Assembly (NCBI GenBank): GCA_046296295.1
Contig: JBKBLG010000017.1
Span: forward strand, 11,105 to 75,104
Length of the DNA: 64,000 nucleotides
DNA from: UBA10646 sp046296295
Lineage (GTDB): Bacteria; Bacteroidota; Bacteroidia; Chitinophagales; Chitinophagaceae
Reading direction: 5' to 3'
This document shows, in pieces, positions 18,579 through 27,599 of the stretch; position 1 is the stretch's first letter; the number at the start of each line of letters is the position of its first letter. The translations under genes were made by a program, and so were the position numbers. The notes under the pieces are model-generated. The model saw nothing but the letters and a program-made list of their open reading frames with translations. It was not told where the DNA came from and made no database searches.

Positions 18579-18986
18579 AAACGGATTTGGATTTGGATTT
18601 AGTTCATGCTTTGTTTCGAGTGAAAACAAGTGCCAAACAACCCGTTGTTGTGCAACTACCAAGTACTACTGTTTGGAAAAATGAAGCCGCTTCATCACCA
18701 ACGGCTATACAGCTATGCCCAATGAGAGGCATGCCTGATTTTTCTGATGTAGGATATTGGTAGTGTGCTTATTGGAACAAGCTTTTCACTAGAACACTGT
18801 AAACATACAACACCTTTGTACTGCATGTTACATTACAAGGTATTTGAAACCCGATTCGGATAAGGTTCTAACTTATCAAACATGTACACGTAAGTGTGTA
18901 GCAACATCATAAAAAAACCTGTACCGTTTGTTATACAAACAGTACAGGTAGTGTACTTGCCAGAGGTATTAACCTTACTTTAATTG
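18579..18986. other. Gap of 408 bp between small membrane protein genes
   Basis: Apart from the terminator at 18911-18949 I see no gene, RNA or repeat here. A plus-strand frame overlaps its left part but has no protein-like features. Confidence 0.5.
18911..18949 (-). terminator. Terminator of the PID-CTERM protein gene
   Basis: A stem of ACCTGTAC and GTTTG with their complements (about 18917-18949, one mismatch, small TTATA loop) is followed on the minus strand by seven T residues (18911-18917). Confidence 0.75.
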
Positions 18987-19184
18987 TTATTTTTTGTGCT
19001 GCTGCTTGTTACGCATACGCTTAATGCCATAGGCTGCAGTACCTGCTAATAGCAGCGTTACGCCACCGTCAATAGGGGCATCCATTTGTTGATTCACTTC
19101 ATCGAACCCATCCGGATCTGACTGTGCCACTGCTACAGTTGTTACAGCTATCGCTACTAATAACAAGTATAAAAACTTTTTCAT
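18987..19184 (-). CDS. PID-CTERM sorting-domain small protein
   Basis: A 65-residue protein: signal peptide (KKFLYLLLVAIAVTTVAVAQ), a short acidic linker (SDPDGFDEVNQQ), then APIDGG, a hydrophobic helix (VTLLLAGTAAYG) and a basic end (KRMRNKQQHKK). This is the PID-CTERM arrangement of Bacteroidota, thought to be a sorting signal in small exported proteins. The start at 19184 is preferred over 19205 because the signal peptide begins there; a TAGGTTTG promoter box lies at 19243-19250. The likely processing sortase is not in this window. A strong terminator follows, so it is monocistronic. Confidence 0.85.
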   Translation of the reverse strand: MKKFLYLLLVAIAVTTVAVAQSDPDGFDEVNQQMDAPIDGGVTLLLAGTAAYGIKRMRNKQQHKK

Positions 19185-19242
19185 GAGTGTGCTATTTATT
19201 TTCAAATGGCTTTGTAAAGATGCGTTAGATGTGTTAAAAATA

Positions 19243-19250
19243 CAAACCTA
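19243..19250 (-). promoter_or_regulatory. -7 box (TAGGTTTG) of the PID-CTERM gene
   Basis: On the minus strand TAGGTTTG fits TAnnTTTG, about 59 bp before the ATG at 19184. The -33 element is not clear. Confidence 0.45.
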
Positions 19251-19268
19251 ACGCAAAATAATCGCATT

Positions 19269-22200
19269 TTATTTAACAAAATGAGTAGCTGCTGTATCGC
19301 CGTTAGCTAACACAATGGTAAGGTAATAAGCGCCTTTGGCAAGTGTAACAGCATTAATAGTTAAAGTACTACCTGGCAGTGCTTGTACTTGTTGGGTAGC
19401 TACCACCTTACCCGTGGCATCTACAATACGGTAGCTCGTAGCTTTCGTAACGCTTGGCAATACCACATTTACCACATCGGTTACAGGGTTCGGATATACC
19501 TGCACCGCTACATGGCTGGCCTTACCATATAACTTCGCTACTGCACTGTAACGGAATGCACCATCGGCAGCAATTGCTTTCACACGGTAGTATAGCATAC
19601 TTGGCGTTGCCTTAGTATCGGTAAATTGATAGGTTGCAGGTTGTTGTTGTTGCTTGCCGGCTACACTACCAATAGCTTCGAAACGCTTACCATCGTAGCT
19701 GCGTTCAATTGTGTATTGGTTAACAGCAACATCGCTTGGTACAATCCACTGAACTTGTGCCGTAGCATCATCGGTACGCTGGGCTGCAATACTGCTGAAG
19801 TTAACAGGTAAGGTAGCGCTACTACGGAACACCACATCGAAACGATTGCCCTTACTGGCAGGGTCGTTCGTGGTTGTAAAACTATAGCTATCGCCTTCGC
19901 TAATGGCTTGTTGTTGGTTCAAAAACTTATCTATTAAAAGGGCATTGTTGCTGCCAATTTGTAATTCACCAAAGTGTAGCTTATAGCTGCCGTTGTTGGT
20001 GCTTACTATATGTAGGCTCACCGTATCAGCAGTAACAATGGCAGTTCGGGTTTGTATGCTGTAACGAGTGCCCGATTTAATACTACTAATACCTACGCTG
20101 CCTTCGCTAAGGTTAACAGCATCGTAACTACCGGCGGCAGTATTACTTACACCGGTTTCATTGCTAAAGCGAACTACTGTTTCATCTAAGTGGGTATCAT
20201 CGTTGGCACGTAGCGCTACCCTTGCCATACCCAACCAGTTTTGGGTACGGAACAAGCCTGTTTGGGCGGTAGTACTTCGCTGGCCACTTCTAAAGAAATC
20301 GGCAACAGTAACACTGCCTGCTGTTGGTTTTCGTACAAAAAACGCTTGGCCAATGGCTATAATGTTATCGTTGGTATAACCGCCGGGCTTATTGGTAAGC
20401 GTACCCGCGTTGTACACACTATAAATACCGGCCGTATTAGCAGGATTATACGTCCAATAGCTATTGTCAATAGTGCTGCTATTATCAGATGCAACAGTAG
20501 TAAAGTTAATGGGGGCTTGGTACGGGTTACCTATAAGGTTAAACCCTTCTTGTAGCGTTACAGCTACATTGCCTTGAGCTAAAGTACCTGTGGCACGTAG
20601 GGTAACAGAATCTTGTATTTGCACAGAACCATCGAGTAATAAGCAGCCTTGGGTGGTACGGTCGCCGCGTACAATAACCCTGTAACCGGTACCCGGAATC
20701 AGGTTAGTAGCATTGGTATTGGCAATACTAGTCCACCGACTACCCTGGGCAGCAGTAGGATTAAAAGTGAACATGCTGGCATTATTATTCAAAGTAGCAT
20801 CGAAACCGTTGCTGTGTGGCGTTAACGTTGGGCAAATGGTGCCGCCGCTACCATTACCGGTAATATGTATTTGTTGCTGCCAAGCATCGCTAATTTGTGC
20901 CGTTACAGGGCTTGCTAAAAACAGGTTTTTACGAACCGATCTTCTTGTAATATAACGCTCCACGGTAATACCCGAAATATCTGTAGTGCCCGTAATAATG
21001 CCATCGCCGGTGCTGTTAGACCTTACGGTAAATGGCCTACTATTGGTAGTAACTGTACCGTTATTAGTGAATACCACATTCGGTAAAACACTCGCAGCAG
21101 CTCCCGTAGCATTTAATGTGAGTGTGCCACTACTGGCTAAAGTGGTATTGCTATTAAAGGCAACACTTGTGTTCTGACCTATAACTGCCGATTGTACATT
21201 ACCAGACAGGTTAAAACTAAAGTTCGAAGGGTTAGCAACTAATTGAATATCGTCTAAACCAAATTCATCCCTACTGCCAGTACCTGCTGCGTCGGTAATT
21301 ACCCAACGCAAGAAGTAATAGTCATTATTGGCAATATTTAAGCCTGTAATGGTAGTAGAACGATAATTCATACTCCAGGCAGGCGTACCATCAGCAGTTG
21401 TATTACTAACTAAGTTCAAATCGGCAATATCGGTATAGCCACTATTATCAGCGTCGTGTGCAAAATTGAAATTGGAAGAACGAGCTTGGTCATTATAGAT
21501 ATATACTTTATAAGCTAATGCCAAACTGGTAATAGGTGCTCCGGTTTTATTTTGCAGTCGGAGTGTAATTGTACCGGCCTGATAGTTACCCGATGTTGGT
21601 TGTATACCCAAGGTATTGTTACCTGTACCTACGGTAAAGGCATAAAAATTATTGGTTGCTGAAACACCTCCAGGAGATGTGCCCCCTCCGGTAAGCGTGG
21701 TACCAAACGATGCAGCCGCTGTACTACTTAAAGTATTAAATGCAAATGCATTAGTGTTTAATTGACCTGTAGTTGGATTGGTATTGGCTGCACTACCTGC
21801 AAACTGGCCATTGTTCACATAATCTACGGTGTTATCAAAGTCGATAGTATATAGTGTATTGGCACTCGTAATTTGCCAACCTTGAGGTGCACTTAAAGTT
21901 AATGTGGCAGTAGTACTGGTTCCGGTACAGCCGTTTTCTGTAGCATTTACACGATAATACAACGTACCGGCAGCCGTAGCGGCATTGGTATTTACCGTAA
22001 GGGTATTGGTTGTACCATTGGTATAAGTTACATTGGTTGGGGTGGCATCGGTAACATTGGCCCAACCGCTGCTACCATCGGCACTGTATTGCCATTGGTA
22101 GGTAGGCGAACCACTTGCCACTGCCGTGAAATTAAAACTACCGGCAGTACCCGTAGTACCCGTGGCGTTCGTTGGGTTGGTACTGAAAGTAGGTGCAGTA

Positions 22201-23930
22201 CCACTAATAGTAAGCTGTGCCGGATCGGAGGTGGTAACACATGCACCATTGGTAATTAATACCCTGTAATAATAATCGCTTGTGCTGGTTACACTTAATG
22301 TGGCTGTACTTGCACCCGAATAGGTAGCGCCTGTGGGTGTACCATTGGCTACTGCCGCCCAGCCATCTATACCATTGGCACTTGCTTGCCATTGGTAAGT
22401 AGGTGTACCCGATGCAATAGCTACTGTGAATGTGGCTGGTGCACCGGAGCAAGCACTGGTATTTTGAGGCTGCGTGTTAATAACGATAGGATTATTAACT
22501 GTAAGGTTCGTACCATTATTGCTTCCGGTAATACCATCGGTTGTGTGTACCACTCTAATACGATACCTGGTATCGGCAGTAGTATTGGCAGGTATGGTAG
22601 CACTTATAGGAGAACTGCTACCCGTACCAATAATGGTGGGTGTTACCGGAAAAGTACCATCGGCATCAGATAACTGTGCGGTGAAGTTGCCACCTGAAAA
22701 AGTGCCCGTAGTAGTGAATGGCACCGATACGGCCGCACCCGAGCCCCCAACACAGAAGGGGCTACCGCTAATGGTGCCTGTGGTAATGGTGGGTGTTCCG
22801 CTGTTTGTTATTTCAATATTACCACTTGCACCTGTTGCAACAATAGGCGAAGCAGCTGTTGCAGCAATGGTGTAAGTACCGGGTGCATCAAATTGAGTAT
22901 TACTATACGTGGCAACACCGGCAATTGCATTGGGTGCTAACGTGCCTGAAATATTACCTGTACCCGTTTCTTTTGCTACCGTAATTACTCCTGTAAAAGC
23001 ATTGGCAACAGGCCCAGATATTGAACCTGAACGTGCTGTTACAGTATATGGGGAAAGGTTAACAGAAGTATTACCTGTAGTAGGAACATCTGTAAAAACA
23101 AGGTGTGTAGGTGGTAGTACGCATGTATTGTACCAACGAATATTATCTAATGCTATTTGAGCAACATTACCTGTTGAATTTTCGCCATAAAAACGAAAGG
23201 CATTGATATTAGTCGTTGCTGGTAGAGATGACTTTGCTAAATCATCTCCCACCAAAACACCGTTCACCCATAAGTCGTAGGTATTGCTTGCTACGGCGTA
23301 AGCATTGGAAGCACCATAGCTGACACTAGCATTTGAATTATTACCTACGATGGTAACATAATAAGCTATGTTTTGGGCAAAAATTGGATTAGATGCATTT
23401 GTTAAAGGTGCCGACCATGAACTACCCACCCTATTGGCTGTACCTATGGCATTTGATGATCCAAATGTCCATCGTAATCCTGTAAAAACTTGAGCACTCG
23501 TAAATCCGCCAGTCTGGGCAGCAGCAAAACTAGCACCATTACCAGCAAAGAAGTACCAAGTTCCAGAACTACCACCTGATAAATGCAGTTCGAAAGAAAT
23601 AGTAAAAGTTTGTGCAGCTGTACCATATTCAGCACTTGTAATACCGGCACTATTTATTGACGCCGATGTTGGTGCGACCCCTCTTAATTCCCCAGCCGAA
23701 CCGATTGACTGTCCGGGATTTTGTATCGTCCACCCCCCACCATCACCACCTGTTCTTAGCCCTCCCAGCCCTGTATTGGTGGTAGTTGCCGTTGTACCAC
23801 TAGTAGTTGTTCCGAAATCTAAAAAGCCATTAGGCGTCTGCCCCCAACTCACACCAACACTGCATCCCAATATAACTATTAAACAGCTACGAACGATAGC
23901 TTGAAGTGTACACCTCATTTGCATAAGCAA
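19269..23930 (-). CDS. Large T9SS-secreted surface protein with Ig-like repeats
   Basis: A 1553-residue exported protein. It has an N-terminal signal peptide (SCLIVILGCSVGVSWG), a lectin/laminin-G-like first part, several Ig-like repeats of the type QPQNTSACSGAPATF ... YQWQASANG and a related YQWQYSADG repeat (about residues 480-700). A T9SS type A sorting tail follows (VQVYPNPVTDVVNV ... GAYYLTIVLANG) in the last 80 residues. It is very rich in Thr, Gly, Ser and Asn. It should be carried across the outer membrane by the type IX system and attached or released. Adhesion is the likely role. Two repeat copies (21021, 21989) lie inside. A TACCTTTG promoter box at 23945 supports the start. Confidence 0.92.
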   Translation of the reverse strand: MLMQMRCTLQAIVRSCLIVILGCSVGVSWGQTPNGFLDFGTTTSGTTATTTNTGLGGLRTGGDGGGWTIQNPGQSIGSAGELRGVAPTSASINSAGITSAEYGTAAQTFTISFELHLSGGSSGTWYFFAGNGASFAAAQTGGFTSAQVFTGLRWTFGSSNAIGTANRVGSSWSAPLTNASNPIFAQNIAYYVTIVGNNSNASVSYGASNAYAVASNTYDLWVNGVLVGDDLAKSSLPATTNINAFRFYGENSTGNVAQIALDNIRWYNTCVLPPTHLVFTDVPTTGNTSVNLSPYTVTARSGSISGPVANAFTGVITVAKETGTGNISGTLAPNAIAGVATYSNTQFDAPGTYTIAATAASPIVATGASGNIEITNSGTPTITTGTISGSPFCVGGSGAAVSVPFTTTGTFSGGNFTAQLSDADGTFPVTPTIIGTGSSSPISATIPANTTADTRYRIRVVHTTDGITGSNNGTNLTVNNPIVINTQPQNTSACSGAPATFTVAIASGTPTYQWQASANGIDGWAAVANGTPTGATYSGASTATLSVTSTSDYYYRVLITNGACVTTSDPAQLTISGTAPTFSTNPTNATGTTGTAGSFNFTAVASGSPTYQWQYSADGSSGWANVTDATPTNVTYTNGTTNTLTVNTNAATAAGTLYYRVNATENGCTGTSTTATLTLSAPQGWQITSANTLYTIDFDNTVDYVNNGQFAGSAANTNPTTGQLNTNAFAFNTLSSTAAASFGTTLTGGGTSPGGVSATNNFYAFTVGTGNNTLGIQPTSGNYQAGTITLRLQNKTGAPITSLALAYKVYIYNDQARSSNFNFAHDADNSGYTDIADLNLVSNTTADGTPAWSMNYRSTTITGLNIANNDYYFLRWVITDAAGTGSRDEFGLDDIQLVANPSNFSFNLSGNVQSAVIGQNTSVAFNSNTTLASSGTLTLNATGAAASVLPNVVFTNNGTVTTNSRPFTVRSNSTGDGIITGTTDISGITVERYITRRSVRKNLFLASPVTAQISDAWQQQIHITGNGSGGTICPTLTPHSNGFDATLNNNASMFTFNPTAAQGSRWTSIANTNATNLIPGTGYRVIVRGDRTTQGCLLLDGSVQIQDSVTLRATGTLAQGNVAVTLQEGFNLIGNPYQAPINFTTVASDNSSTIDNSYWTYNPANTAGIYSVYNAGTLTNKPGGYTNDNIIAIGQAFFVRKPTAGSVTVADFFRSGQRSTTAQTGLFRTQNWLGMARVALRANDDTHLDETVVRFSNETGVSNTAAGSYDAVNLSEGSVGISSIKSGTRYSIQTRTAIVTADTVSLHIVSTNNGSYKLHFGELQIGSNNALLIDKFLNQQQAISEGDSYSFTTTNDPASKGNRFDVVFRSSATLPVNFSSIAAQRTDDATAQVQWIVPSDVAVNQYTIERSYDGKRFEAIGSVAGKQQQQPATYQFTDTKATPSMLYYRVKAIAADGAFRYSAVAKLYGKASHVAVQVYPNPVTDVVNVVLPSVTKATSYRIVDATGKVVATQQVQALPGSTLTINAVTLAKGAYYLTIVLANGDTAATHFVK
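21021..21034 (+). repeat. Repeat CCTTACGGTAAATG, exact, inside a gene
   Basis: Exact copy inside the surface protein gene, read on the coding strand as Phe-Thr-Val-Arg. Confidence 0.9.
21989..22002 (-). repeat. Repeat TATTTACCGTAAGG inside a gene
   Basis: 13 of 14 bases match, inside the surface protein gene, read as Leu-Thr-Val-Asn. Confidence 0.75.
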
Positions 23931-23944
23931 TTATTTTAACTTGG

Positions 23945-23952
23945 CAAAGGTA
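23945..23952 (-). promoter_or_regulatory. -7 box (TACCTTTG) of the surface protein gene
   Basis: On the minus strand TACCTTTG fits TAnnTTTG, 14 bases before the ATG at 23930, implying a short leader. Confidence 0.5.
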
Positions 23953-24054
23953 GGCAGGCAACTTATTGCAAAAGCGTGTCTGATATTAACGAATTGTCAC
24001 CAAGCCTGCTGTTTAAGGAAATCTTGAAGGGTTTTTAAGCAAGTGCGTTCTTAT

Positions 24055-24066
24055 TTTACCGTAAGG
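24055..24066 (-). repeat. Repeat core TTTACCGTAAGG
   Basis: Exact 12-base core, reverse, between the divergent surface protein and ABC exporter genes. Confidence 0.75.
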
Positions 24067-24192
24067 GTAGCTACCCACCCCTTATCTTTAATTTACTCCG
24101 TTCATACAAATGGCTACTATTGTGCGTAATCATTTGCCGGCAACGGCTACTTATCGTATAATTTTATCGCATCGCACTAAACACACCTTACC

Positions 24193-25131
24193 ATGAGTAC
24201 CATTTTGGAACTGCAAGGTTTGAAAAAGTATTACCAAACGCACAAAGCAGTCGATGATATTAGTTTTTCTATTGAACAAGGCAGCATTTTTGGCTTGTTA
24301 GGCCCCAACGGTGCCGGCAAAACCACCCTACTGCGTATGATTACGGGCATTTTCTACCCCGATGAGGGGCAGGTGCTTTTTAATGGGCAGCCGTTCAATG
24401 CTATGGAACATATTCGCCAAATTGGCTACATGCCCGAAGAGCGTGGCTTGTATAAAAAAATGAAAATTGGCGAACAAGTATTGTACCTGGCGCAATTGCG
24501 TGGCTTATCGAAGGCCGAAGCTACCCAACGGGTAAGGTATTGGTTCGAGAAACTAGATATGACTACCTGGTGGAACAAAAAGGTAGAAGACCTGAGCAAG
24601 GGTATGAGCCAAAAGCTACAGTTTGTAACTACCGTAATGCACAACCCGCAACTGATTATATTAGATGAGCCTTTTAGCGGCCTCGACCCGGTGAATGCGA
24701 ACCTGATTAAAGATCAAATTTTTGAACTGGCCAAAGGTGGTAGTACTATTATTTTCAGTACCCACCGTATGGAACAAGTAGAGGAAATATGCCACCAAAT
24801 TGTATTGGTGAACTTGGGTAAGAAAATTTTAGATGGCACCGTACAACAAGTACGTACCGATTTTAAAGAAAACATTTTTAAACTGAACTACGAAGGGCAA
24901 TTACTACCCGAAATGTTGGCAACCTACTTATTTCAAGTAAAATTGAGCGAAACGGGCAGCCTTACTTTACAAAAAGATGCCGGCACCAGCAATAACGAGC
25001 TATTGCAGTACTTTATGCAAAAGGGTTTAACCATTACCGGTTTTTCAGAAGTGCTGCCATCGCTAAACGATATTTTCATTCGTTTGGTGAAAGATACCCA
25101 TAGCATTTCGAGAAGTTTTGCACAAGCTTAA
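24193..25131 (+). CDS. ABC transporter ATP-binding protein, NatA-like
   Basis: ATPase subunit of an ABC-2 exporter. The 312-residue product has Walker A GPNGAGKTT at residues 37-45, signature LSKGMSQK, Walker B LIILDEPFSGLD near 154-165, and the switch His in STHRMEQ. The C-terminal 90 residues match the extra domain common in NatA-type subunits. It is 37 bp upstream of its permease gene; the two share a terminator at 26524. A 28-codon frame (24110-24196) ends across its ATG. Substrate unknown; sodium or drug export is typical of relatives. Confidence 0.93.
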   Translation: MSTILELQGLKKYYQTHKAVDDISFSIEQGSIFGLLGPNGAGKTTLLRMITGIFYPDEGQVLFNGQPFNAMEHIRQIGYMPEERGLYKKMKIGEQVLYLAQLRGLSKAEATQRVRYWFEKLDMTTWWNKKVEDLSKGMSQKLQFVTTVMHNPQLIILDEPFSGLDPVNANLIKDQIFELAKGGSTIIFSTHRMEQVEEICHQIVLVNLGKKILDGTVQQVRTDFKENIFKLNYEGQLLPEMLATYLFQVKLSETGSLTLQKDAGTSNNELLQYFMQKGLTITGFSEVLPSLNDIFIRLVKDTHSISRSFAQA

Positions 25132-25168
25132 GGTTGTATTACCTCCTCCACATTAACTACACTTTGTT

Positions 25169-26500
25169 ATGAACAAAATACTATTAATAGCACAACGCGA
25201 ATTTTTAACCCGCGTTATGAAACGTACCTTCTTACTCAGTACTATTTTATTACCACTCATTATTTTCGGCTTTTATGCGTTGATGATTTATTTCAGCGTT
25301 AGCAGCGATGATACCTTAAAAGTGGCTATTAGCGATAAAGCTGCCATTTTAAAAGGCCAACTTAAAAGCGATGAAGATGTAAGCTTTACGGTTGTAAAAG
25401 ATACTTCGGTAACACAATTAAAGCAACTGCTTACCAGTAAGCAATACGATGCTTACCTGATATTGCCTTCGGCGAATACCCCGAACGAAAAAATGCTGCT
25501 TGTATCCGGTAAAAAAATTGGCCTTACCAGCAGGCAACGCATTGAAAACCGCGTGAACCGCGTGTTAGAAGAAAGCCGCTTACAAACATCGCTGAACATA
25601 ACCACTACACAACTCGATAGCCTGCAACAAGAAGTGCCCATTGAATACAGCACACTTACAGGCGAAAAAGAAAGCGATATTGGTGCTATTGCCAGTAATA
25701 TCATTGGTTATATCTCGGGCTTTTTGATATACTTTATTCTATTCATTTACGGTTCTATGGTAATGCGTGGTGTAATGGAAGAAAAGGTGAACCGTATTGC
25801 CGAAGTGGTAGTAAGCAGTGTACGTCCGTTTCAGTTGATGATGGGTAAAATCATTGGCATTGGCAGTGTTGGTTTGGTACAATTCATTATTTGGTTTGTG
25901 CTGGTGTTTGGCTTACAATTATTGCTGCCGTTGTTTTTTCCGCAGTTGGGCGAGCACATGCAGCAGCAAGCAGCAGCCGGCCCGGGCATGATGCCTGGTG
26001 GCTCAATAGCTGCGGGTAGCGATGCTATTAGCAAGCTGGCAGCAATTAAAAACAGTATTAATATTCCATTGGTATTGGGTGCATTTGTGTTCTACTTTTT
26101 GGGTGGGTATTTGTTGTATGCCTCGCTTTTTGCAGCGGTTGGTAGTGCCGTGAACGAAGATCCGCAAGATGCCCAAAGTTTATTACTGCCCATTACCATG
26201 CCTATTATTTTCGGTATTGTTATTATGACGAAGGCCGTAAGCGACCCCAACAGTAGTATTGCTGTATTTGGCAGCTTATTCCCACTTACATCGCCTATTG
26301 TAATGATGGGGCGTATAGCACATGGCGTAGGCGATAGCGGCATACCTGTATGGCAACTTTTGGCTAGCATGGCCTTACTGATAGGTGGCTTTATAGCAAC
26401 CACTTGGCTTGCCGGCAAAATATACCGTGTAGGTATTTTAATGTACGGCAAAAAACCAACCTGGAAAGAACTGATGAAATGGGCTTTTAAAAAAGTATAA
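25169..26500 (+). CDS. ABC-2 type permease, NatB-like
   Basis: Membrane subunit paired with the preceding ATPase. The 443 residues start with a short cytosolic part (LIAQREFLTRVMKRTF) and a first helix (LLSTILLPLIIFGFYALMIYF). A long extracytoplasmic domain follows (about 45-185), then five or more helices in the C-terminal half. The block YGSMVMRGVMEEKVNRIAEVVVSSVRPFQLMMGKI is the conserved NatB coupling region. A Met/Gly/Ala/Gln-rich loop near 270-285 is low complexity. Length fits the family. The terminator right after the stop marks the end of the two-gene operon. Confidence 0.92.
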   Translation: MNKILLIAQREFLTRVMKRTFLLSTILLPLIIFGFYALMIYFSVSSDDTLKVAISDKAAILKGQLKSDEDVSFTVVKDTSVTQLKQLLTSKQYDAYLILPSANTPNEKMLLVSGKKIGLTSRQRIENRVNRVLEESRLQTSLNITTTQLDSLQQEVPIEYSTLTGEKESDIGAIASNIIGYISGFLIYFILFIYGSMVMRGVMEEKVNRIAEVVVSSVRPFQLMMGKIIGIGSVGLVQFIIWFVLVFGLQLLLPLFFPQLGEHMQQQAAAGPGMMPGGSIAAGSDAISKLAAIKNSINIPLVLGAFVFYFLGGYLLYASLFAAVGSAVNEDPQDAQSLLLPITMPIIFGIVIMTKAVSDPNSSIAVFGSLFPLTSPIVMMGRIAHGVGDSGIPVWQLLASMALLIGGFIATTWLAGKIYRVGILMYGKKPTWKELMKWAFKKV

Positions 26501-26523
26501 GCCAAATACACATACGTAAATAA

Positions 26524-26553
26524 AAAACACCCGCTGCTTGGCGGGTGTTTTAG
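26524..26553 (+). terminator. Terminator of the NatAB-like operon
   Basis: AAAACACCCGC (26524-26534) pairs with GCGGGTGTTTT (26541-26551) across TGCTTG, 24 bp after the permease stop. Confidence 0.85.
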
Positions 26554-26714
26554 TTTGGTTGTCATCTTGATTGCCACGGTACAGTCAGCAAGCAAAAATT
26601 GTATCACAGCAACAAGATGACAGTTATGTGAACAGCGTAACTGTTTTTTTATTTTGAGAATGTAAAATAACAAGTGTTAGTTGAAAAAGTCAATACTTCA
26701 TAGCTAAAAAAATC

Positions 26715-27296
26715 TTAAACAGCTATTTTATGCTCATCCATCAATTTGCGTAAGTTAATGAGGCCATAACGCATACGCCCTAAAGCGGTATTAATGCTAC
26801 AGTTAGTAAGCTGAGCAATTTCTTTAAAACTCATATCGCCGTAGTGGCGTAGTACAATTACCTCACGTTGTTCGGCAGGCAGGCGTTGCAACAAGTGTTC
26901 TACCTGGTGGTACCACTCTTGTTGTATCATTTGTTGCTCTTTGCTCGGTGCCTCGCCACCCAGCCATTCAAAAACATCTTGATTATCGCTGTTAATAATG
27001 GTAGGCTTGCGCTGCACTTTTCTGAAATAATCAATACATAAGTTGTGGGCAATACGTAACAACCAAGGCAAGAACTTACCCTCATCGTTATACTGCTTTT
27101 TTTGCAGGGTATCAATTACTTTAATAAAAACATCTTGAAACAAATCTTCGGCGAGGTATTTGTCTTTAACCAGAAAGTAAATAGTGGTGTACAGCTTGTC
27201 TTTATGTCTTTCAACAAGCGTTTCGAGTGCATCTAAATTACCTTTCTGAAAAGCAGATACAAGTTGTGTGTCAGTCATTTGGTTGAACCTATGCAT
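26715..27296 (-). CDS. ECF-type RNA polymerase sigma factor
   Basis: Sigma-70 family factor of the extracytoplasmic-function type, 193 residues from the ATG at 27296. Region 2 is seen in LYTTIYFLVKDKYLAEDLFQDVFIKV and LRIAHNLCIDYFRK; region 4 in LPAEQREVIVLRHYGDMSFKEIAQLTNCSINTALGRMRYGL, the helix-turn-helix for the -35 element. Upstream in-frame sequence to 27503 is low-complexity and overlaps a repeat copy, so I reject it; the Met at 27278 is also possible. No anti-sigma gene follows on this strand. The regulon cannot be read from here. Confidence 0.9.
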   Translation of the reverse strand: MHRFNQMTDTQLVSAFQKGNLDALETLVERHKDKLYTTIYFLVKDKYLAEDLFQDVFIKVIDTLQKKQYNDEGKFLPWLLRIAHNLCIDYFRKVQRKPTIINSDNQDVFEWLGGEAPSKEQQMIQQEWYHQVEHLLQRLPAEQREVIVLRHYGDMSFKEIAQLTNCSINTALGRMRYGLINLRKLMDEHKIAV

Positions 27297-27326
27297 AGCT
27301 ACAGTTTTGTGCAAGTGTTGGTTACA

Positions 27327-27340
27327 CCTTGCGGTAAATA
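27327..27340 (+). repeat. Repeat variant CCTTGCGGTAAATA
   Basis: Variant, forward, 30 bp upstream of the sigma factor start. Confidence 0.6.
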
Positions 27341-27527
27341 AACGAGTAGTAATTAGTAGCGTATAAGTAATACAATAGGCAGTCCAAATGTTATACTGTG
27401 AATATAGGATGTTGTATTGTAAGAAAACATCCTGCATCATCAATAAATTGTGAAAAAAAAGTAAAAACACCCGCCACATGCAGCGTAGTAGGCAACATAA
27501 CAATACATGCCGGCAAAAAACTTAGCC

Positions 27528-27541
27528 CATTTACCGTAAGG
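27528..27541 (-). repeat. Repeat CATTTACCGTAAGG, exact
   Basis: Exact copy, reverse, upstream of uvrA. Confidence 0.9.
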
Positions 27542-27579
27542 TGAACTACTGCTGCAACTGTATTGTTATAGTGCAATTG

Positions 27580-27587
27580 TACATTTG
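27580..27587 (+). promoter_or_regulatory. -7 box (TACATTTG) of uvrA
   Basis: TACATTTG fits TAnnTTTG and lies 12 bases before the ATG at 27600; CTG lies 19 bp upstream where TTTG would be expected. The uvrA mRNA would have almost no leader. Confidence 0.55.
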
Positions 27588-27599
27588 CCACTTCATTTA

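Larger units (their letters stand above)
27297..27599. other. Divergent gap between the sigma factor and uvrA
   Basis: About 300 bp with two copies of the repeat in opposite orientation (27327-27340 and 27528-27541) and the uvrA -7 box at 27580. Nothing else is recognised. Confidence 0.6.

Noticed and set aside
21835..22875. Several overlapping frames opposite the T9SS protein
   Set aside because: They come from the repetitive Thr/Gly/Asn codons of the surface protein gene.
26092..26673. 193-codon minus-strand frame
   Set aside because: Antisense to the NatB-like permease and through its terminator; a shadow frame.
27297..27503. N-terminal extension of the sigma factor
   Set aside because: Low-complexity hydrophobic and Tyr-rich sequence overlapping a repeat copy; sigma region 2 begins soon after 27296.
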